Shown: positions 34,015 through 38,520 of the stretch, one piece after another
Position numbering within the stretch: position 1 is the first letter of the stretch
How the letters are laid out: the number at the start of each line of letters is the position of its first letter
NCBI GenBank assembly: GCA_016189905.1
Contig: JACPRP010000003.1
Span: 1 to 38,520 of the forward strand
Length of the DNA stretch: 38,520 nucleotides
Source: Chloroflexota bacterium
Lineage (GTDB): Bacteria > Chloroflexota > UBA6077 > FW602-bin22 > JACPRP01
Reading direction: 5' to 3'
Program-made: the position numbers and the translations under genes
Notes under the pieces: generated by a model
Databases searched by the model: none
Seen by the model: only the letters and a program-made list of their open reading frames with translations
Told to the model about the DNA's origin: nothing

Positions 34015-34042
34015 GCATGATCGGTGGGCAGCGAAGGAGGGG

Positions 34043-35320
34043 GTGATTAGGAGGGGATGGCGTGAGCGGCTGGCGGGGTGGGTGTTTGGGGACGTGATCG
34101 ATCGGCGGGTGATGGAGGCGAGCCTGGCGGAAGAGGATCGGCTTTGGCGGTCGATCTCGGCGACGGTGGGGACGCGGGATGTGAACTACCGGGAGCTGGT
34201 GGACGAGATGAACGACAGCGTGGAGGCCTACCGGGTGAACCCGCTGGCGTTTCGGATCGTGGAGCTGACGACGGATTTTGTGTTGGGGCGGGGGATGGCG
34301 GTGCGTTCGCCGAGTGCTTCCGTGCAGGCGTTCATCGACGAGTTTTGGGAGCACCCCATGAACCGGATGGCGACGCGACAGTTTGATATGTGCACGGAGC
34401 TGAGCTTGAGCGGGGAGTTGTTCGTGACGTTGCACACGAACCCGTTCGACCGGATGACGTATGTGCGGCTGGTGCCGGCGGTGGCAATCGATCGGATTGA
34501 GGCGAACCCGGAGGACCTGGAAGACGAGCGGCGGTATCATCGGGTGGGGATGGTGCCGGCGGTGGTGGAGGGGATCGACTGGGTAGGTAAGATCGAGGGC
34601 GGCACGGAGGGGCGATGGTGGAATGTTGGGGAGTGCCGCCACTTTGCGGTGAATCGGGTGGTCGGGGCGCTGCGTGGGCAGGGGGACCTGGTGCCGATGC
34701 TGCCGTGGCTGCGGCGGTATAAGGACTGGCTGACGGATCGGGTGCGGATCAACAAGTTTAAGGGGGCGTTTCTGTGGGATGTGGAGCTGAAAGGGGCGGA
34801 CCCTGGGGCGCTGGCGCGGCGGCGGGGTGAGCTGGCGGTTGCGCCGAACCCGGGGTCGGTGATTGTGCATAACGAGAAGGAGGTGTGGAAGGCGGTACAG
34901 CCTGAGATCGATGCTCAGGCGGTGGAGCCTGACGGGAAGGCGATGCGCTTGATGGTGGCGGCTGGGGCGGGGATTCCGCTGCACTTTTTGGCGGAGGGTG
35001 AGAGCGCGACGAAGGCGACGGCGCAGGAGATGGGGGGGCCGACGCTGCGGCATTATGAGCGGCGGCAACTGTATTTTGCGTTCGTGCTGACGGAGGTGGT
35101 GCGCGAGGCTATCGCGCGGTCGGGGCGGTTCAAGGGGAAGGGGGTGGAGCTGGAGGCGAAGTATGAGGACCTGTCGACGCAGGATAACCTGCGGGTGGCG
35201 CAGGCGGCGAAGATGATCGGGGAGGCGCTGAAGGTGGGTGTGGAGAGTGGCTGGGTGGATAAGGGGCAGGCGGCGAGGATCTTTGAGCGGTTTTGCGCGG
35301 AGCCGCTGGGGATGAGGTGA
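34043..35320 (+). CDS. Phage portal protein
   Basis: 425 residues; GTG start with AAGGAGG close upstream. It has the general layout of tailed-phage portal proteins: an N-terminal helical/wing region (LVDEMNDSVEAYRVNPLAFRIVELTTDFVLG), a stem/clip middle part, and a C-terminal crown with PGSVIVHNEKEVWKAVQPEI and a gene-end helix bundle. A portal forms the dodecameric DNA channel at one capsid vertex. The terminase genes that usually precede it are absent. Codon use is strongly G-ending, unlike the genes before 33.4 kb. Family identity is from overall pattern, not a single motif. Confidence 0.8.
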   Translation: MIRRGWRERLAGWVFGDVIDRRVMEASLAEEDRLWRSISATVGTRDVNYRELVDEMNDSVEAYRVNPLAFRIVELTTDFVLGRGMAVRSPSASVQAFIDEFWEHPMNRMATRQFDMCTELSLSGELFVTLHTNPFDRMTYVRLVPAVAIDRIEANPEDLEDERRYHRVGMVPAVVEGIDWVGKIEGGTEGRWWNVGECRHFAVNRVVGALRGQGDLVPMLPWLRRYKDWLTDRVRINKFKGAFLWDVELKGADPGALARRRGELAVAPNPGSVIVHNEKEVWKAVQPEIDAQAVEPDGKAMRLMVAAGAGIPLHFLAEGESATKATAQEMGGPTLRHYERRQLYFAFVLTEVVREAIARSGRFKGKGVELEAKYEDLSTQDNLRVAQAAKMIGEALKVGVESGWVDKGQAARIFERFCAEPLGMR

Positions 35321-35440
35321 CCGCGGATTATGACCGCTGATGACCGCTGATTGACGCTGATTATGACCGCTGATTGACGCTGATTGTGACCGCGGATTGA
35401 CGCTGATGATTGGATGGCGCTGATTGTTGGGCGCTGATGG
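35318..35440. repeat. Degenerate tandem repeat after the portal gene
   Basis: Several copies of a ~22-base unit built from GACCGCTGATTGACGCTGAT with small deletions (for example 35338-35360, 35363-35385 and 35387-35407), decaying into GGCGCTGATTGTTG-type ends. It fills the gap between the portal stop and the next gene. The sequence resembles dispersed intergenic repeats rather than phage coding DNA. Confidence 0.6.
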
Positions 35441-35455
35441 AGCTGGGGGTGATTT

Positions 35456-35677
35456 ATGGCTGGTTGGGATGTGGTGGTGTTGAATGGTGAGCTGGGGTTT
35501 AACGATTGGCGGATTGGTGCGGGGGTTAGGTGGTGTTGCTCGCTGTGCGGTGGTTGGATGACGGACAGGGATTTGACGGTGTGGGGGTGGCGTGGTGATC
35601 GTGTGGGTGGTTATAGGGTGCGGTATCACCTGAGGTGTCTGGGGATGTTGGATGGTCGAAAGGGGGAGTGGAACTAG
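35456..35677 (+). CDS. Small phage Zn-finger-like protein 1
   Basis: 73 residues; GGGGGTG lies upstream of the ATG. A CX2C pair (CSLC, about residues 28-31) and a YHLRC pair about 30 residues later form a C2HC-type zinc site. It is clearly related to the next small gene (same CX2CG...RYHxxC layout), so the two are diverged paralogues. Function unknown; small Zn proteins of this kind sit among head genes of some phages. Confidence 0.65.
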   Translation: MAGWDVVVLNGELGFNDWRIGAGVRWCCSLCGGWMTDRDLTVWGWRGDRVGGYRVRYHLRCLGMLDGRKGEWN

Positions 35678-35734
35678 TGGGCGAGGTGACCGCGACCGCA
35701 GTGATAAGCGGATTGGGTTATTCCGCGCGGAATA

Positions 35735-35995
35735 GTGAGGGGTGTTGCATTGGGGATTGAGGTGGTTTTGCTGGATGGTGACCGGCGGTTTAGGACGAGC
35801 CCGGATGCGGGGGAGCGTGATTGTGTGTGCTCGCGGTGTGGGCAGGTTATCGCTGGGGAGGAGGTGGCGATCAGGGCGTGGCCGGCTGGCGGGGGTTATG
35901 AGCTGCGGTATCACGTTGGCTGTGTGGAGTTGCGTGTTGATGGTGGGATGGATTTGGGCGCGCGTCTGTTTAGTTGGACGGAGGAGGTTGATTAA
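35735..35995 (+). CDS. Small phage Zn-finger-like protein 2
   Basis: 86 residues from GTG 35735; TTG at 35750, with GAGGGG seven bases upstream, is a plausible alternative start. The zinc motif is CSRCGQVI (about residues 32-39) with RYHVGC about 25 residues later, matching the protein encoded just upstream. Its TAA overlaps the ATG of the capsid gene by one base (TAATG), so it is coupled to head-protein translation. A 12-base palindrome TTCCGCGCGGAA (35721-35732) lies just before it. Confidence 0.65.
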   Translation: MRGVALGIEVVLLDGDRRFRTSPDAGERDCVCSRCGQVIAGEEVAIRAWPAGGGYELRYHVGCVELRVDGGMDLGARLFSWTEEVD

Positions 35996-38067
35996 TGGGG
36001 GATGATGATAGCGTGGCCGCGGGTGGGGTGGAGGAAAAAAAATTGCGAAACAACCCCATGGATGGGGGCACCGGTGGGGCGGGTGAGCGGGTCTTTCACT
36101 CGTTAGGAGAGGAGACGAGTGAAGGACGGGTTTTGGAGAGTGTGGAGTACTTCGGCGAGGTGCTGGAGGCCGCGGCGGTGCCTGGGGAGCGGGCGGTCGA
36201 GGTGACGATTATTCGGCCGGGGCTGTCGGCGAATCGGCTGGAGTATCCTGAGGATGTGCTGCTGGCGTCGGTGCCGATGTGGGAAGGGGTGGCGGCGTTT
36301 TGTGATCATCCGAGCTGGATCGATCAGAGCCGGGCGGGTGGTCGGAGCGTGCGTGACCTGGTGGGGGTGTACAGTGAGCCACGGTGGGACAATGGGATTC
36401 GGGCGAAGCTGCGGTTTAATGGGCAGAGTGGCTGGCTGTATGACCTGGTGTGTGAGGCGATTAGGGACCGGGAAGCGGGGAAGGTTGTGGCGCCGATGGG
36501 GATCTCGGCGGATATGCTGGTTTTTCGGGAGCGGCTGATGGACCGCTGGAAGGTGCATCAGGTGAGGGCGGTAACGTCGGCGGACGTGGTGTTTCGGCCG
36601 TCGGCTGGTGGCAAATTTGAGAGAATTTTGGAGGGGAGGACTGAGTTGGGCGACGAGGAAAGGGAGCAGGGAGCAGGGGGTGTTGCAGGTACGGCAACAA
36701 GTGTAGCCGGTACGGCAAGACCGGCGCTGGTGAGTGAGGCGGTGGCGGCGGAGCTGGCGGCGGTGCGTGAGGCGCGGGTTGGGCTGTGCGGGGTGCTGCT
36801 GGAGCAGAAGCTGGGGGCCGCGGGGCTGCCGGAGAAGGCGGTGGAGCAGCTGCGCGGACGGTACGCGGGGCGGGTGTTCGAGGGGGCGGCGCTGGATGGG
36901 GATATCGCGGGGATGAAGGAGCTGCTGGCGTCGGTGACGCAGGGGTCGGTGGTGCGGGGGATGGGCGTTGGCGGCGTTGGGCGTGTGCAGACGGGGCTGA
37001 CCACGCGGGAGCAGATTCAGTTGGCGTTGGATCGGCTGTTCGGGTTGCCGGTGGAGCGGACGGATGTGCCGCGGCTGACGGGGATTCGTGAGGCGTATAT
37101 CGCGCTGACGGGTGATCGACAGTTCACGGGGCGGTATAACTGGGAGGAAAGCCTGATTCGTGAGGCGGACGAGGTGACGACTTCGATCATGAACGAGGTG
37201 GTAGCGAACACGCTGAATCGGCGATTGGTAATGGATTATAAGGGCCAGGCGATGTGGTGGCGACCGTTCGTTAGCGTGAGCTCGATCAAGGACATGCGGA
37301 CGCAGACGCGGGTGTTGCTGAACGATTTCGCGGCGCTGGCGACGGTGAACGAGAATGGGGCGTACGCGAACCTGGCGTGGGGCGACAGCGCGGAGACTTA
37401 TACACCGACGAAGCGTGGTAACCTGGTGACGATCACGCTGGAGATGATCATGAACGATGACATCAGGGCGGTGGCGCGGATCGCGGGGAAGCTGGCGGTG
37501 GCGGCGGCGATCACGGTGAACGAGTTCGTGTCGGGGCTGTTCACGGCGAACGCGGGCACGGGGTCGACGATGGCGGACACGAACGCGGTGTTTAACGCGG
37601 CGCACGGGTCGAACACGGGGGTGACGGCGCTGAGTTCGGCGGCGTTGCAAGCGGCGATCACTGTTGTGATGAAGCATGCGAACTCGGCGAGCAAGCGGCT
37701 GGGGATTGTGCCGCGGTGGCTGCTGATTCCGCCTGACCTGCTGTGGACGGCGCGGACGATTTTGGAGAGCAGCGGGCTGCCTGGGACGGCGAACAACGAT
37801 GTGAACGTGACGCGTGGGGTGGCGGATATCATCGTGGTGCCGAACTGGACGGACGCGAACAACTGGTATCTGATGCCTGACCCGGCGGTGGCGGAGACAA
37901 TTGAGCTGGGCTTTTTGAACGGGCGTGAGGAGCCGGAGTTGCTTATGCAGGATAACCCGAGCGACGGAGCGGTGTTCACAAATGACGCGCTGGCGTATAA
38001 GGTGCGGCACATCTATGGCGGTGGGTGGCTGGATTGGCGTGGGACTTATGGGTCGGTGGTAGCGTAG
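35995..38067 (+). CDS. Fused prohead protease-major capsid protein
   Basis: 690 residues. Residues ~50-215 look like a phage prohead protease: H105 in FCDHPSW and S171 in MGISADM match the His and Ser positions of S78/U9-like head proteases. Residues ~215-330 are Gly/Ala/Glu-rich and helical, resembling a scaffold or delta domain; a short repeated GTA-rich patch lies near 228-243. Residues ~335-690 resemble a major capsid protein (IVPRWLLIPPDLLWTARTIL; PDPAVAETIELGFLNG near the end, as in Mu gpT-like capsids). Protease, scaffold and shell are thus one polypeptide that would need self-cleavage. GGAGG nine bases upstream supports the ATG. Confidence 0.75.
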   Translation: MGDDDSVAAGGVEEKKLRNNPMDGGTGGAGERVFHSLGEETSEGRVLESVEYFGEVLEAAAVPGERAVEVTIIRPGLSANRLEYPEDVLLASVPMWEGVAAFCDHPSWIDQSRAGGRSVRDLVGVYSEPRWDNGIRAKLRFNGQSGWLYDLVCEAIRDREAGKVVAPMGISADMLVFRERLMDRWKVHQVRAVTSADVVFRPSAGGKFERILEGRTELGDEEREQGAGGVAGTATSVAGTARPALVSEAVAAELAAVREARVGLCGVLLEQKLGAAGLPEKAVEQLRGRYAGRVFEGAALDGDIAGMKELLASVTQGSVVRGMGVGGVGRVQTGLTTREQIQLALDRLFGLPVERTDVPRLTGIREAYIALTGDRQFTGRYNWEESLIREADEVTTSIMNEVVANTLNRRLVMDYKGQAMWWRPFVSVSSIKDMRTQTRVLLNDFAALATVNENGAYANLAWGDSAETYTPTKRGNLVTITLEMIMNDDIRAVARIAGKLAVAAAITVNEFVSGLFTANAGTGSTMADTNAVFNAAHGSNTGVTALSSAALQAAITVVMKHANSASKRLGIVPRWLLIPPDLLWTARTILESSGLPGTANNDVNVTRGVADIIVVPNWTDANNWYLMPDPAVAETIELGFLNGREEPELLMQDNPSDGAVFTNDALAYKVRHIYGGGWLDWRGTYGSVVA

Positions 38068-38115
38068 GGAATAGGGAGCAGGGAGTAGGGCGCAGGGGGT
38101 TGAGCCCTATTCCCT
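38066..38115. repeat. Hairpin after the capsid gene
   Basis: AGGGAATAGGG (38066-38076) and CCCTATTCCCT (38105-38115) form a perfect 11-bp stem with a GGGAGCAGGGAGTAGGG-type loop. It may act as an mRNA-stabilising or terminating hairpin between head genes. A related GGGAGCAGGG run occurs inside the capsid gene near 36661. Confidence 0.5.
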
Positions 38116-38137
38116 GGAAATAGAAGGGGGTTGAGAG

Positions 38138-38520
38138 TTGGGAGAGACTAATTTAGATACGCTGGATGTGTCGGCGCTGGAGATCGATAACACGGCGGTG
38201 ACGGCGACGGCGGCGGAGCTGAACGCGCTGGACGGGGTGACGGCGAGCGCGGCGGAGCTGAACCTGCTGGATGGATCGGTGGCTGGCACGGCGGTGGCCA
38301 GTAAGGCGCTGGTGCTGGGTGCGGATAAGAACGTGGATGTGCTGGCGATCGCCGATGGTGGGTTGAAGCTGGGGGCTGGGGCTGGGACGGCGGTGACGGC
38401 GACGGCGGCGGAGCTGAACGCGCTGGACGGGGTGACGGCGAGCGCGGCGGAGCTGAACCTGCTGGATGGATCGGTGGCTGGCACGGCGGTGGCCAGTAAG
38501 GCGCTGGTGCTGGGTGCGGA
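38138..38520 (+). CDS. Repeat-rich phage structural protein (partial, runs off the window)
   Basis: At least 127 residues from TTG 38138, preceded by AGAAGGGGG with a 7-base gap; no stop before the edge. The sequence begins MGETNLDTLDVSALEI and is built of TATAAELNALDGVTA and ASAAELNLLDG units followed by SVAGTAVASKALVLGAD. AELNxLDG repeats are typical of phage head-fibre or tail-fibre-like proteins. A long 65-residue unit is duplicated. Likely a capsid decoration or fibre protein, judged from repeat style and position after the capsid gene. Confidence 0.65.
   Translation, partial: MGETNLDTLDVSALEIDNTAVTATAAELNALDGVTASAAELNLLDGSVAGTAVASKALVLGADKNVDVLAIADGGLKLGAGAGTAVTATAAELNALDGVTASAAELNLLDGSVAGTAVASKALVLGA
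38192..38520. repeat. 195-bp tandem repeat in the structural gene
   Basis: The stretch 38387-38520 (134 bases to the window edge) is identical to 38192-38325, an offset of 195 bases, i.e. 65 codons. Within each unit the AELNxLDG-coding part is itself duplicated. Identity at third positions indicates very recent duplication or gene conversion. Confidence 0.85.

Noticed and set aside
33935-35914. 659-codon open frame on the minus strand
   Set aside because: Antisense to the portal and small Zn-finger genes. The product is an Arg/Pro/His-rich string with no domain, an artefact of the extreme G-richness of the plus strand.
36103-38010. 635-codon open frame on the minus strand
   Set aside because: Antisense shadow of the capsid fusion, Arg/His/Pro-rich, no ribosome site.

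Overview
The window is 38.5 kb of high-GC bacterial DNA, without rRNA, tRNA or CRISPR that I can see. Gene content fits an anaerobic or facultative member of the Chloroflexota: a Thr/Pro-rich linker after the lipobox of an ABC binding protein, archaemetzincin, an ABC1-kinase, hyuA/hyuB, a Psr/Phs-type molybdoenzyme, and a LexA whose operators are GAAC-N4-GTTC. This placement is inference from gene families only. TAG, TAA and TGA are all used as ordinary stops.

Layout. 0.3-4.15 kb (+): a radical SAM/SPASM protein with a MarR-type regulator carrying a Cys/His-rich tail, then a TPR membrane protein and DNA polymerase III delta (holA). 4.16-11.5 kb (-): lexA, with a clear self-regulated promoter and an odd repeat-bearing linker; a dCache-HAMP histidine kinase; a NapH/CcoG-like polyferredoxin; and a class A penicillin-binding protein. 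11.77 kb (+): a XerC/D recombinase. 12.7-18.1 kb (-): a housekeeping run ftsH - rpoD - zinc-ribbon peptide - PRC-barrel protein - archaemetzincin - AI-2E permease. In this copy ftsH is broken by one in-frame TAG.

18.2-23.1 kb (+): a molybdopterin oxidoreductase operon (catalytic subunit, four-cluster ferredoxin subunit, NrfD/PsrC membrane subunit, MoaD-like protein) behind a strong promoter and a long structured leader. 23.2-31.1 kb: UbiB/ABC1 kinase (-), an orphan NMT1/SsuA-type lipoprotein (+), a dehydrogenase lacking its catalytic domain, and hyuB and hyuA (-). 31.5-33.4 kb (+): a secreted diheme cytochrome c behind a textbook CRP/FNR class II promoter, and a small Cys-rich protein of unknown function.

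From about 34 kb to the right edge the base composition changes sharply (very G-rich + strand, G-ending codons) and phage head genes begin: portal, two small paralogous Zn-finger proteins, a prohead-protease/capsid fusion, and a repeat-rich structural protein that runs off the window. No terminase or integrase is present at the left edge. The phage block is preceded by a GAAC-N4-GTTC box that differs at one position from one of the boxes in the host lexA promoter, so host LexA may control this prophage.

Most useful observations: the host lexA operators and the matching phage box; the 3 x 13-residue repeat in the LexA linker; the amber codon in ftsH; a perfect sigma-54-type site upstream of ftsH; the class II CRP/FNR promoter; a MoaD-like protein whose Gly-Gly is buried seven residues from the end; and the protease-capsid fusion. 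None of these alone proves a new system.
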